A stretch of DNA of 6,303 bases from IDS-8 sp035304345 (GTDB lineage Bacteria > Pseudomonadota > Gammaproteobacteria > Steroidobacterales > Woeseiaceae). The stretch spans positions 1-6,303 of the forward strand of contig DATGQE010000033.1 of NCBI GenBank assembly GCA_035304345.1. Direction: 5' to 3'. This document shows positions 1 through 6,188 of this stretch, piece by piece. Each line of letters starts with the position of its first letter. Position 1 is the stretch's first letter. The position numbers and the translations under genes are program-made. Under the pieces are notes generated by a model. That model saw nothing but the letters and a program-made list of their open reading frames with translations, made no database searches and was not told the origin of the DNA.

Positions 1-12
1 GGTGCTGCCGCC

Positions 13-714
13 ATGACACCGGTCCTCGTCGCAGACTCCATCGGCAAGGCGTTCGGCGGGCGCGCCGTTCTCAAGTCCGCATCGCTCTGGCTGCACGCGG
101 GCACGGTAACCGCGCTCATGGGCAGGAACGGCGCGGGCAAATCCACGCTCATCAGGATCGCGGTCGGGCTGCTGGCGCCGGACTACGGCACCATTCGCTT
201 CCACGAGCGGCTCTACACGCGAACCCGGCTCCACGTGCTCGCCCGGCAGGGGCTCTTCTACCTTCCCGAGCGCTCGCTCCTGTCCCGCTCCTTCACGCTG
301 CGCGAACACGCGCGCGCGTTCGCGCCCCGTGCATCTCGCGCGGAGATCGAGGCGGTCACGGACTTCCTCGGCATCACTCACGTCCTCGACCAGTACGCGG
401 AGGAAATCTCCGGCGGCGAGCGCCGCCGCGCAGATCTCGCGCTCGCGCTGCTCAGACGGCCCGCATGCCTCATCGCGGATGAGCTGTTCCTCGGGATCAC
501 GCCGAAGGACGCGGAGCTGATCGGCGCCGCGATCCGGCGGCTCACCGAGCAGGACGGCTGCGCCGTGCTGGTCACCGGGCACGAGATCCGGACCGTGCTC
601 GACGTCGCCGACGACGTCGCCTGGCTGACCGCCGGGACGACGCACGCGCTCGGCGCGCCGCAGGCCGCCCTCGCGCACGACCAGTTCAGGCGCGAGTACC
701 TGGCGTTGAGGTAG
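13..714 (+). CDS. ABC transporter ATP-binding protein (LivF/LptB-like)
   Basis: This 233-residue protein is the cytoplasmic ATPase subunit of an ABC transporter and would power movement of an unknown substrate. A complete nucleotide-binding domain is visible. Walker A is GRNGAGKST (residues 37-45), the signature is ISGGE (132-136), Walker B runs 151-157 with D156 followed by catalytic E157, and the switch histidine is H190. The Q-loop position is glutamate (LPER, E86), as in LivF-type branched-chain amino acid ATPases with 'VPEGRR'. The stretch after Walker B, LFLGITP, resembles LivF 'PSLGLAP', but the usual proline after the catalytic Glu is leucine (L158). The length is normal for a stand-alone ATPase. 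Only 12 bases precede the ATG, with no clear Shine-Dalgarno, so the start could lie further upstream. No permease or binding protein is in the window, so the substrate cannot be assigned. It converges on the next gene. Confidence 0.9.
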   Translation: MTPVLVADSIGKAFGGRAVLKSASLWLHAGTVTALMGRNGAGKSTLIRIAVGLLAPDYGTIRFHERLYTRTRLHVLARQGLFYLPERSLLSRSFTLREHARAFAPRASRAEIEAVTDFLGITHVLDQYAEEISGGERRRADLALALLRRPACLIADELFLGITPKDAELIGAAIRRLTEQDGCAVLVTGHEIRTVLDVADDVAWLTAGTTHALGAPQAALAHDQFRREYLALR

Positions 715-718
715 GCAA

Positions 719-755
719 GGCGGGGCGGGCGCCTCCCTGGCGCGCCGCTCCCGCC
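719..755. terminator. Imperfect GC-rich hairpin between convergent genes
   Basis: The left arm at 719-733 pairs with the right arm at 739-755 around a five-base loop (TCCCT). The stem has 15 base pairs in blocks of 6, 4 and 5, interrupted by two single-base bulges on the right arm (T and G). It begins 5 bases after the ABC ATPase stop and ends 21 bases short of the stop of the opposing gene, so it could stop transcription from both sides. Neither strand has a T-run after the stem, so it is not a canonical intrinsic terminator. U-tract-less hairpins are proposed for high-GC genomes. The terminator role is inferred from structure and position. Confidence 0.5.
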
Positions 756-775
756 CTAGAGCTCCCAGCGCCGCC

Positions 776-1750
776 CTACCACCCCAGCACGTACGCGAAG
801 ATCAGGGGCGCGACGATGGACGCATCCGACTCGATCATGAACTTCGGCGTGTCGACACCCAGCTTGCCCCAGGTGATCTTCTCGTTGGGGATCGCGCCAG
901 AGTAGGATCCGTAGCTGGTGGTCGAATCCGAGATCTGGCAGAAGTACCCCCACTGCGGCACGTTCTCGCGCCCGAGGTCCTGCTCGAGCATCGGAACCAC
1001 GCAGATCGCGAAGTCGCCCGCGATCCCACCGCCGATCTGGAAGAACCCGATCGAGCCCTCTTCCGCCGCGCGCGTGTACCAGGACGCCAGCTCGATCATG
1101 TACTCGACGCCGGTGCGCACCGTGTGGGGGTTCCGGACCTTGCCGTCGATGACCAGACTCGTGTAGACGTTGCCGAGCGTCGAGTCCTCCCAGCCCGGCA
1201 CGAAGATGGGCAGGTCGCGCTCGGCGGCGGCGAGGACCCAGGAGTCTGCCGGATCGATCTGGTAGTGTTCCTCGAGCGCGCCGCGGCGCAGGATCCGGTA
1301 CACGAACTCGTGCGGGAAACACCGCTCGCCCGCGCGGTCCGCCTCCATCCAGTCCTCGAAGATCACCGACTCGACGAGGCGCATGGCCTCGTGCTCGGGG
1401 ATGCAGGTGTCCGTCACCCGGCTCAACTGCCGCTCCCGTAGCCGGAGCTCGTCTTCCGCCGTGAGATTTCTCCAGTCCTTGACGCGCTCGTAATGGTTGT
1501 GGGCGACGAGGTTGAAGATGTCTTCCTCGAGGTTCGCGCCGGTGCACGAGATGGCGTGGACCTTGTCCTGCCGGATCATCTCGGCGAGCGAGATCCCGAG
1601 CTCGGCGGTGCTCATCGCGCCGGCCATCGAGACCAGCATCTTGCCGCCGCCATCCAGGTGCCGGCGCCACGCCTCGGCCGCGTCGACGAGAGTGGCCGCG
1701 TTGAAGTGGCGGAAATGCCGTGTCATGAAGCGGGAGATCGTTCCGTCCAT
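776..1750 (-). CDS. Deoxyhypusine synthase family protein (bacterial DHS-like)
   Basis: This 324-residue protein belongs to the NAD-dependent deoxyhypusine synthase family. In eukaryotes and archaea these enzymes move the aminobutyl group of spermidine to a lysine of eIF5A; bacterial relatives are thought to act on polyamines instead. Visible hallmarks are SCTGANLEED (68-77, NAD region), PGWEDSTLG (185-193), the triple glycine FQIGGGIAGDF (237-247) and TWGK (293-296), where K296 matches the lysine that forms the enzyme-aminobutyl imine. Compared with human DHS, from memory, several substrate contacts differ (see findings). The ATG at 1750 is chosen because the protein then begins MDGTISRF, right where family similarity starts. 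An AAGGA lies only 2 bases upstream, which is unusually close. A TTG at 1783 would add 11 residues and has no good ribosome site. The gene stands alone, with 227 bp before the upstream acyltransferase, so it probably has its own promoter. The true substrate is unknown. Confidence 0.9.
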   Translation of the reverse strand: MDGTISRFMTRHFRHFNAATLVDAAEAWRRHLDGGGKMLVSMAGAMSTAELGISLAEMIRQDKVHAISCTGANLEEDIFNLVAHNHYERVKDWRNLTAEDELRLRERQLSRVTDTCIPEHEAMRLVESVIFEDWMEADRAGERCFPHEFVYRILRRGALEEHYQIDPADSWVLAAAERDLPIFVPGWEDSTLGNVYTSLVIDGKVRNPHTVRTGVEYMIELASWYTRAAEEGSIGFFQIGGGIAGDFAICVVPMLEQDLGRENVPQWGYFCQISDSTTSYGSYSGAIPNEKITWGKLGVDTPKFMIESDASIVAPLIFAYVLGW

Positions 1751-1752
1751 CG

Positions 1753-1757
1753 TCCTT
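1753..1757 (-). promoter_or_regulatory. Weak, very close Shine-Dalgarno for the DHS-like gene
   Basis: AAGGA on the minus strand lies 2 bases before the ATG at 1750. This is closer than the usual 5-9 bases, so the assigned start is supported mainly by where family similarity begins. The rest of the 227-bp gap up to 1977 holds no convincing gene or promoter that I can see, only a short stem (1797-1801 with 1809-1813) in the presumed leader. Confidence 0.3.
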
Positions 1758-1918
1758 GCGTTGAAGTGTAAGTTCGCGTGCAACGCCAGAAAGGTGGTCG
1801 GACCGGCGCCGACTCTTCCATGGGCGCGGATCGAATGCCGAGTGCACCGGACGCCGCGCTCTCCTGCGAATACCCACGAGTCGCCGCAATGTTGAGGTCG
1901 GCAGATGCGCCGAGACGG

Positions 1919-1939
1919 TGCCGCGCCGCCGGCGCCGCA
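1919..1939 (-). terminator. GC hairpin downstream of the acyltransferase
   Basis: On the minus strand a 9-base arm and its near-perfect complement flank a 3-base loop, giving 8 of 9 pairs with one G-G mismatch. The stem lies about 40 bases after the acyltransferase stop codon and upstream of the DHS-like gene. No T-run follows. In DNA this rich in G and C such stems arise easily by chance, so the terminator role is tentative. Confidence 0.25.
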
Positions 1940-1977
1940 AGGAACCCGCGTCTAGCCCTCGCACGCATCGCGCGCGT

Positions 1978-3390
1978 TCATCCTCCGCGCGCCTCCGGAT
2001 GGCTCCCTGCTCCCTTCGCGCCGCGGCGGCCGCGGGCGAGGATCAGCAGCGCACCTACGAGCGTGCAGGCGACGGGCACGACGTTGAGGGCCAGCCCGTC
2101 CGTCGCGCCCGCCCCCTCCGCGCTGAGCCATCCCAGCCCGGCAGAAACGGCGAGCGCACCGGCGATGCTGCGTCCGGCGCCGGGAACGGGTCGCCGGGCA
2201 GACCGGGGCGCGATGGCCTCGAGGCGGCCGAACGCGGCGACCGCGAGTGCGAGAAGCACGAGCAGGGCCGCGACCCAGAGCGGCCGCGTGAGCCACCATT
2301 CGGGCGAGTTCGGCGTCAGCCGCAGCCCGGCGCCGCCGGGCCCCTCCAGGAGCGCGACGAGCAGCACCATGACCGTGACGTGCCACACGTAGATCGTCAT
2401 GATCACGGCGTTGACGGCGATGGTCGCGATCCAGACGCGCAGGTTCTCCAGCCAGCGCTTGGCGGGCGCTTCCAGGGCGAGCACGATGCCGGCGTGCGTG
2501 ATGCCCAGCGCGAGCAGCGCAAGGCTCGGCGGGTTCGTGTTCGTCGCCGGGTCGCCCGGCACGGTGACCATGCTCACCGGATACCCCGCCACGGCGCGAA
2601 GTGCGAGCAAGACGACGAAGCTCGCGGCCGCGACCGCAAGCGATCGCCGTGGCCCACTGACCCCGCCATACCGCCACACGCAGCCAAGTTGGTGGAAGGC
2701 GAGCCAGACGAACGCGTAGTTCAGCCAGCGCGCCGCCCCGAGCCCGGGCAGGACCGAGATGACTTCGACGGCCACCGCGGCCAGCACGAACGCCCAGAAC
2801 GAGGCGATGCCGTAGCGCTCCCAGAGGGCGTGGGTGAACGGCGCGACCACGACGACGAGCACGTAGACCGCGAGGAACCACAGGGGCCGCAGCGAGAGCG
2901 TCGAGCCGACGTCGACGATCCGCGCGTTCAGACCGAGCCAGCGCCCGACCGGCACGAGAACGCACCAGGCGAGGATGACGGGGATGACGGGACCCACGAG
3001 GCGCCGCAGCCGGCGGGAGACCCACGCGGCGTAATCCTCGCCCTCGCTTCGGTACGACAACCAGGACGCCGCGTTCGCGTACCCACCCACCACGAAGAAG
3101 AGCGGCATGACCTGGAAGATCCAGGTGAGCCACTGCGTCCACGGGGCGATGTACAGCATGTCGGAGAGCGTGAACGCCTCGCGGTCGATCGTCGGCGCCG
3201 CCATGAGCCAGTGGCCGAGCACCACCACCACGATCGATGCCGCGCGCAGGAAGTCGACGTAGCGGTTCCGCGACGGCGGCGTCCGCAGCGCGAGATCCCG
3301 GGCCCGCGCCCATGCTCGCCGGATCCTGCGCCGCGCGTTCACGGCGCGCCGCTGGTCGCCGGATGCGAGGGGACCTGGCCGCCGTCGCAC
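1978..3390 (-). CDS. Membrane-bound acyltransferase (Acyltransferase_3 family)
   Basis: This 470-residue polytopic membrane protein belongs to the Acyltransferase_3 family, which moves acyl groups (often acetyl) onto sugars, peptidoglycan, glycolipids or antibiotics at the membrane. The N-terminal FLRAASIVVVVLGHW (47-61) contains the family's R-x10-H motif as R49 and H60, within the first membrane helix. PLFFVVGGYANAASW (96-110) and YVWH (334-337) also match a subgroup of these acyltransferases. About ten hydrophobic segments are visible, at roughly 45-62, 87-107, 132-150, 168-185, 196-215, 252-268, 288-306, 318-346, 369-388 and 432-452. The first 40 residues are arginine-rich and presumably cytoplasmic. 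The start is uncertain: GTG at 3390 is the longest form and GTG at 3342 would remove 16 residues; neither has a clear Shine-Dalgarno. The cyclase ends 61 bp upstream on the same strand, so the two may be cotranscribed. The acceptor substrate cannot be told from sequence. Confidence 0.88.
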   Translation of the reverse strand: MRRRPGPLASGDQRRAVNARRRIRRAWARARDLALRTPPSRNRYVDFLRAASIVVVVLGHWLMAAPTIDREAFTLSDMLYIAPWTQWLTWIFQVMPLFFVVGGYANAASWLSYRSEGEDYAAWVSRRLRRLVGPVIPVILAWCVLVPVGRWLGLNARIVDVGSTLSLRPLWFLAVYVLVVVVAPFTHALWERYGIASFWAFVLAAVAVEVISVLPGLGAARWLNYAFVWLAFHQLGCVWRYGGVSGPRRSLAVAAASFVVLLALRAVAGYPVSMVTVPGDPATNTNPPSLALLALGITHAGIVLALEAPAKRWLENLRVWIATIAVNAVIMTIYVWHVTVMVLLVALLEGPGGAGLRLTPNSPEWWLTRPLWVAALLVLLALAVAAFGRLEAIAPRSARRPVPGAGRSIAGALAVSAGLGWLSAEGAGATDGLALNVVPVACTLVGALLILARGRRGAKGAGSHPEARGG

Positions 3391-3451
3391 GCGGCGGCAT
3401 TGGGAATCGGGACCATGCCGGAAGTTACACCGAACGGAGCCGTCCCGCCGC

Positions 3452-4354
3452 TCAGTTCTCCAACCTCGCGTACGCTCGCACCGGGAACGCCCCCATCCGC
3501 CTGACCTTCACCGGCACTGCGGAAAACCGGAAGCCCTCGACCGGCAACTGCTCCAGCCCGCGCAGGTGCTCGACGATCGGGATGCCGGCGCCGAGCAGCG
3601 TCGTGTGGACCGGCCGGCGGCCGTCGGACGTGTCGTCGATGTTCAGCGAGTCGATGCCGACCAGCGCAGCGCCCGCATCGCGGAGATAGCGCGCGGCGTC
3701 CTCCGTCAGGAACGGATGCCCCTCGAAGTAGCGGTCCGTGCCCCAGTGCGCCGCCCAGCCGGTGTGGACCAGCACGGCCTTGCCGCGAACGTCGAACGGC
3801 GCGAACGCCGCACGCGGGACCGAGCGTCCCTGCATCCCCGTGACCCGCACGACCAGCCCCGGCAGCTCCGCTACGGCGCCCAGCTCCAGCTCCGACAGGT
3901 CCTTGCCGTCCGCGAACCGGTGGAACGGGCTGTCCAGGTAGGTGCCCGTGTTGCCGACCATCTCGATCCGGTCGATCTGGAACTCGGTGCCCTCGGCGTA
4001 GTGCTCCCGCGATGCCTCGCGGCTCAGATAGTCGCACACCACGGGCGCGGGCAGCCCCCGGTACGTGACCACCCCGCTCTCGACGACATGGCTCAGGTCG
4101 ATCAGCCGCTCACGGACACCACCATCGCGCGCGGCACGTGCACCTGCCGCGCGCTTGTGCGGCTCCACGATGATCTCCTTGTTCAGGATGCGCACGGCGC
4201 CGACCATGAGCAGCCGCAGGTCGCGGACGATGTGATCCGCGAGCGCCTCATCGTCGATGTCGTCGCCCTCGATGTCGAGCCGGAAGCCCTGGCCCTGGAG
4301 CCCGCCGCCGTTGAGGAAGTCCACCTCAAAGTCGAACCGCACGCGCTTGTCCAT
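3452..4354 (-). CDS. Cyclase family protein (kynurenine formamidase-like fold) with extra N-terminal domain
   Basis: This 300-residue protein has two parts. Residues 1-68 form a compact domain beginning MDKRVRFDFEVDF and ending EPHKR, which I cannot assign. Residues 69-81 look like an Ala/Arg/Gly linker, and residues 82-300 are a cyclase-family (Cyclase, PF04199) domain, a group of metal hydrolases that includes bacterial kynurenine formamidase KynB. Supporting motifs are LIDLSH (84-89), GNTGTYLDSPFH (134-145), VHTGW (196-200), GIDSLNIDD (233-241) and the H250/E262 pair. The canonical motif HxGTHxDxPxH reads NTGTYLDSPFH here, so two histidines are replaced (N135, Y139). Kynurenine formamidase activity should therefore not be assumed, and no other tryptophan-catabolism gene is nearby. 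The ATG at 4354 is supported by AGGAAAG 8 bases upstream. Reading further upstream in frame gives only a low-complexity arginine-rich extension. The acyltransferase follows after 61 bp, and the gene diverges from the DUF4129 gene. Confidence 0.87.
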   Translation of the reverse strand: MDKRVRFDFEVDFLNGGGLQGQGFRLDIEGDDIDDEALADHIVRDLRLLMVGAVRILNKEIIVEPHKRAAGARAARDGGVRERLIDLSHVVESGVVTYRGLPAPVVCDYLSREASREHYAEGTEFQIDRIEMVGNTGTYLDSPFHRFADGKDLSELELGAVAELPGLVVRVTGMQGRSVPRAAFAPFDVRGKAVLVHTGWAAHWGTDRYFEGHPFLTEDAARYLRDAGAALVGIDSLNIDDTSDGRRPVHTTLLGAGIPIVEHLRGLEQLPVEGFRFSAVPVKVRRMGAFPVRAYARLEN

Positions 4355-4518
4355 ACAGGATGCTTTCCTGGTTGAGTGCCCCTGCCTCGAACGGGTACGC
4401 GCCTGCGAAACTCCCGATGCCGATGCCGTGTTCCCGCGCGGGGGACCTTGACTCGCGGCGGATCGGGACTGAGGTTCGACTCTGTTGCATCGAGCAACGC
4501 AGGCGATCCCGTTCCACC
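4355..4518. promoter_or_regulatory. Divergent intergenic region with short inverted repeats
   Basis: These 164 bases separate the start of the cyclase (leftward) from the DUF4129 gene (rightward), so promoters for both must lie here or overlap the genes. A TTGACT at 4448-4453 on the plus strand resembles a -35 element, but no good -10 follows at 16-18 bases. Two small inverted repeats are visible. One is at 4430-4435 with 4441-4446, around a GCGCG loop that includes the palindrome CCCGCGCGGG. The other is GTTGC-ATCGA-GCAAC at 4484-4498, about 20 bases before the DUF4129 start. Either could be a regulator site or chance; I assign no regulator. Confidence 0.4.
4363..4369 (-). promoter_or_regulatory. 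Ribosome binding site deciding the cyclase start
   Basis: AGGAAAG on the minus strand lies 8 bases before the ATG at 4354. This supports a 300-residue protein and argues against the long upstream in-frame extension. Confidence 0.6.
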
Positions 4519-5580
4519 ATGACGACCTCCTCGCCCGACTCGCGGGACCCGATCCCGCCACCGGCGATCGCGGGCGGCGACGACGCGCGCGGTTCCTCAC
4601 CGCCCGCCTTCGCCGCCGTCGCACTCGTCCTCGCCATCGCCGGCGTGGTGGCCCTCGCCTCGCGGGGCACGCCCGTGTGGACGCAGTTGCGAAGCGGGCC
4701 CGCGAACCGGGCGGCGATCGTCGCCGGCATCGCGGTGCTGTGGGGCGTCGGCCTCGCCGCCGCCGGATTCATCGCGTCGGTTCTCCACCGCGCGGTCGTG
4801 GCGCGCAGCGCTGAAGCGCCGCCTTTGCGCACCACGCTGCTCCGCGCGCTGCCCGGGACAGCGGTCGTGCTCACCGTGCTGAGCCTGCTCGCGATCGCAG
4901 CCGGCGACCCGGCGAGGCGCGGGGCCGCGGATGGCTCGGCCACCGCCGTCAAGCGATCCGGCCGGCTCGGCGAGCTGTTCGGCATCATCGACTGGCGTGA
5001 TTCGCCGGTCAGGGCGGGGCCGGGCCTGCCCGACGAGGACGTGCCCGGCGCTGCCGCACCCGACGAGTCCGGCGCCGGTTCCGCGGTCCTGCTCCTCGGC
5101 GTGGCCGCCTTCGCGGTCCTCGTCGCGGCCGCGGCCGCCATGCGGTGGTCTTCGAGCCGCTCGTTCTCGGTCGCGCCGCCGGCCGGCGCAGGCGGCCGCC
5201 CACCCGACGCCGACCGCCGTGCGGTGCGTGAGGTGCTGACCGACACCATCGACGCGATGCTCGCCGACCCGGACCCGAACACCGCCATCATCGGCGCGTA
5301 CGCCCGCCTGCTCGAGGGTCTCGACGCCCGTGGCGCGGGGCGGCGCGACCACGAGGGACCGATGGAGCACCTCCGCCGGGTGCTCACCGTCCTCGACGTA
5401 CGCCCCGAGCCGCTGCGGCAGCTCATCGCGCTGTTCGAGCTCGCGCGCTTTTCGACGCACCCGCTGACCGCCACGCATCGCGAGCAGGCGCTGGGCGCGC
5501 TGCGCGCCGTCGCCGCGGATCTCGGCGCAGCGCCCGCAGCGGCGATCGCGAGGCCGTCGCCCACAGGAGTGCAGCAGTGA
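4519..5580 (+). CDS. DUF4129 domain-containing membrane protein
   Basis: This 353-residue membrane protein carries a C-terminal DUF4129 domain, a family found mostly beside MoxR AAA+ ATPases, DUF58 proteins and transglutaminase-like proteins; its biochemical role is not established. The N-terminus is short and proline-rich (1-29). Hydrophobic segments at about 30-49, 64-90, 106-128 and 186-208 suggest four membrane helices, with a polar loop at 129-185 containing an acidic stretch. DUF4129 spans about 254-335, recognised by AIIGAYARLLEGL (256-268), PMEHLRRVL (281-289) and LFELARFSTHPLT (305-317), which match the family's usual 'Y..L...L...G', 'P.E.LRR' and 'LFE.ARFS.H..T' blocks. The ATG at 4519 is chosen because the residues upstream in the same frame are low-complexity and overlap the cyclase leader; there is no strong Shine-Dalgarno. 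The stop overlaps the next start (TGATG), so translation is probably coupled. Confidence 0.82.
   Translation: MTTSSPDSRDPIPPPAIAGGDDARGSSPPAFAAVALVLAIAGVVALASRGTPVWTQLRSGPANRAAIVAGIAVLWGVGLAAAGFIASVLHRAVVARSAEAPPLRTTLLRALPGTAVVLTVLSLLAIAAGDPARRGAADGSATAVKRSGRLGELFGIIDWRDSPVRAGPGLPDEDVPGAAAPDESGAGSAVLLLGVAAFAVLVAAAAAMRWSSSRSFSVAPPAGAGGRPPDADRRAVREVLTDTIDAMLADPDPNTAIIGAYARLLEGLDARGAGRRDHEGPMEHLRRVLTVLDVRPEPLRQLIALFELARFSTHPLTATHREQALGALRAVAADLGAAPAAAIARPSPTGVQQ
5565..5569 (+). promoter_or_regulatory. Ribosome binding site of the small membrane protein gene
   Basis: AGGAG lies inside the end of the DUF4129 gene, 7 bases before a GTG at 5577 and 10 bases before the ATG at 5580. Both codons are in the same frame, so either could start the next protein and they differ by one residue. 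Confidence 0.6.
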
Positions 5581-6188
5581 TGCCGCGCGCTCCGACCACG
5601 ACGCGCCCGCGCATCACGCGCGAACCGCGGATCCTGCGGCGCCCCGCTCGTCCGCTCCGGCGTTCCGACCCGGACCTGCCGATCGGACCGCTCGGCATTG
5701 CCACGATCGTCGTGAGCCTCGCGTTCCTGCTCGCCGGGATCCTGTGGCCGCAGGCCGCGAGCGCGCTGCTCCGGCTGCTGCTCGTGACGCTCGCACTGGG
5801 CTTCGTCGCCAGCCGTGCCTACAGGGCGCTGCTGCCCGTGGCCGCAACGCGCTCCTACTCGCCGTTCGACGCGCTCGGCGCGGCACGCACAACGCCCGCC
5901 GCGCCGCACACGCTGCGCAAGCTCACGGCCGAGCTCGGCGCCGCGAACGACGCGCGGCGCGCCCGGCACACCGCGATCCCCCGCCCCGTGCGATGGGCAG
6001 TGATCGACGAAGCGGCGCGCCGGCTCGCCGAGCACCACGGCCTGCACCTGCACGACCCGGATCACCACGCGCGCATCCACGCGCTCGTCTCCGAGCCGAT
6101 GTGGCTGCTCATCGATCCGGGCGAGAGCAGCGAGCCCGTTCCGCTGAGCCAGCTCGACGTCATCCTCGACGACCTGGAGAAGCTGTGA
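5580..6188 (+). CDS. Hypothetical two-helix membrane protein of the MoxR cluster
   Basis: I do not recognise a named family in this 202-residue protein. The first 30 residues are rich in arginine and proline and should face the cytoplasm. Two hydrophobic stretches follow, at about 37-56 and 60-82, forming a tight helical hairpin that would place both ends in the cytoplasm. The remaining 120 residues are soluble and charged. They include a His-rich stretch, EHHGLHLHDPDHH (151-163), and an acidic C-terminal end, LDVILDDLEKL (192-202). Its start overlaps the DUF4129 stop (TGATG) and its stop overlaps the MoxR start (GTGA), so it is very likely made together with them. That position suggests a role in the same membrane-associated complex, perhaps as an anchor or adaptor, but this is inference from context only. 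The GTG at 5577 is an alternative start. Confidence 0.75.
   Translation: MPRAPTTTRPRITREPRILRRPARPLRRSDPDLPIGPLGIATIVVSLAFLLAGILWPQAASALLRLLLVTLALGFVASRAYRALLPVAATRSYSPFDALGAARTTPAAPHTLRKLTAELGAANDARRARHTAIPRPVRWAVIDEAARRLAEHHGLHLHDPDHHARIHALVSEPMWLLIDPGESSEPVPLSQLDVILDDLEKL
6176..6179 (+). promoter_or_regulatory. Ribosome binding site of the MoxR gene
   Basis: GGAG lies 5 bases before the GTG at 6185, inside the last codons of the preceding gene. It supports the GTG start overlapping the TGA stop. Confidence 0.55.

Noticed and set aside
1751..1783. A TTG start at 1783 for the DHS-like protein.
   Set aside because: It lacks a Shine-Dalgarno and adds 11 residues before the conserved start of the family; it remains possible because the ribosome site of the ATG at 1750 is also poor.
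1784..1977. Possible small genes in the gap between the DHS-like and acyltransferase genes.
   Set aside because: The short open frames here are Ala/Arg-rich, lack ribosome sites and overlap the neighbouring genes; no product is credible.
1918..3504. A 528-codon open frame on the plus strand opposite the acyltransferase.
   Set aside because: The product is low-complexity (Arg, Pro, Asp, His-rich) with no recognisable domain, while the minus strand encodes a clear membrane acyltransferase. Long antisense frames are expected in very GC-rich coding DNA.
4360..4518. A 53-residue N-terminal extension of the DUF4129 protein from the ATG at 4360.
   Set aside because: This start overlaps the cyclase ribosome site, has no ribosome site of its own, and the added residues show no domain-like or membrane character.
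4355..4624. A 90-residue N-terminal extension of the cyclase protein.
   Set aside because: It is Arg/Ser-rich low-complexity sequence, overlaps the divergent DUF4129 gene, and the internal ATG at 4354 has a good ribosome site.
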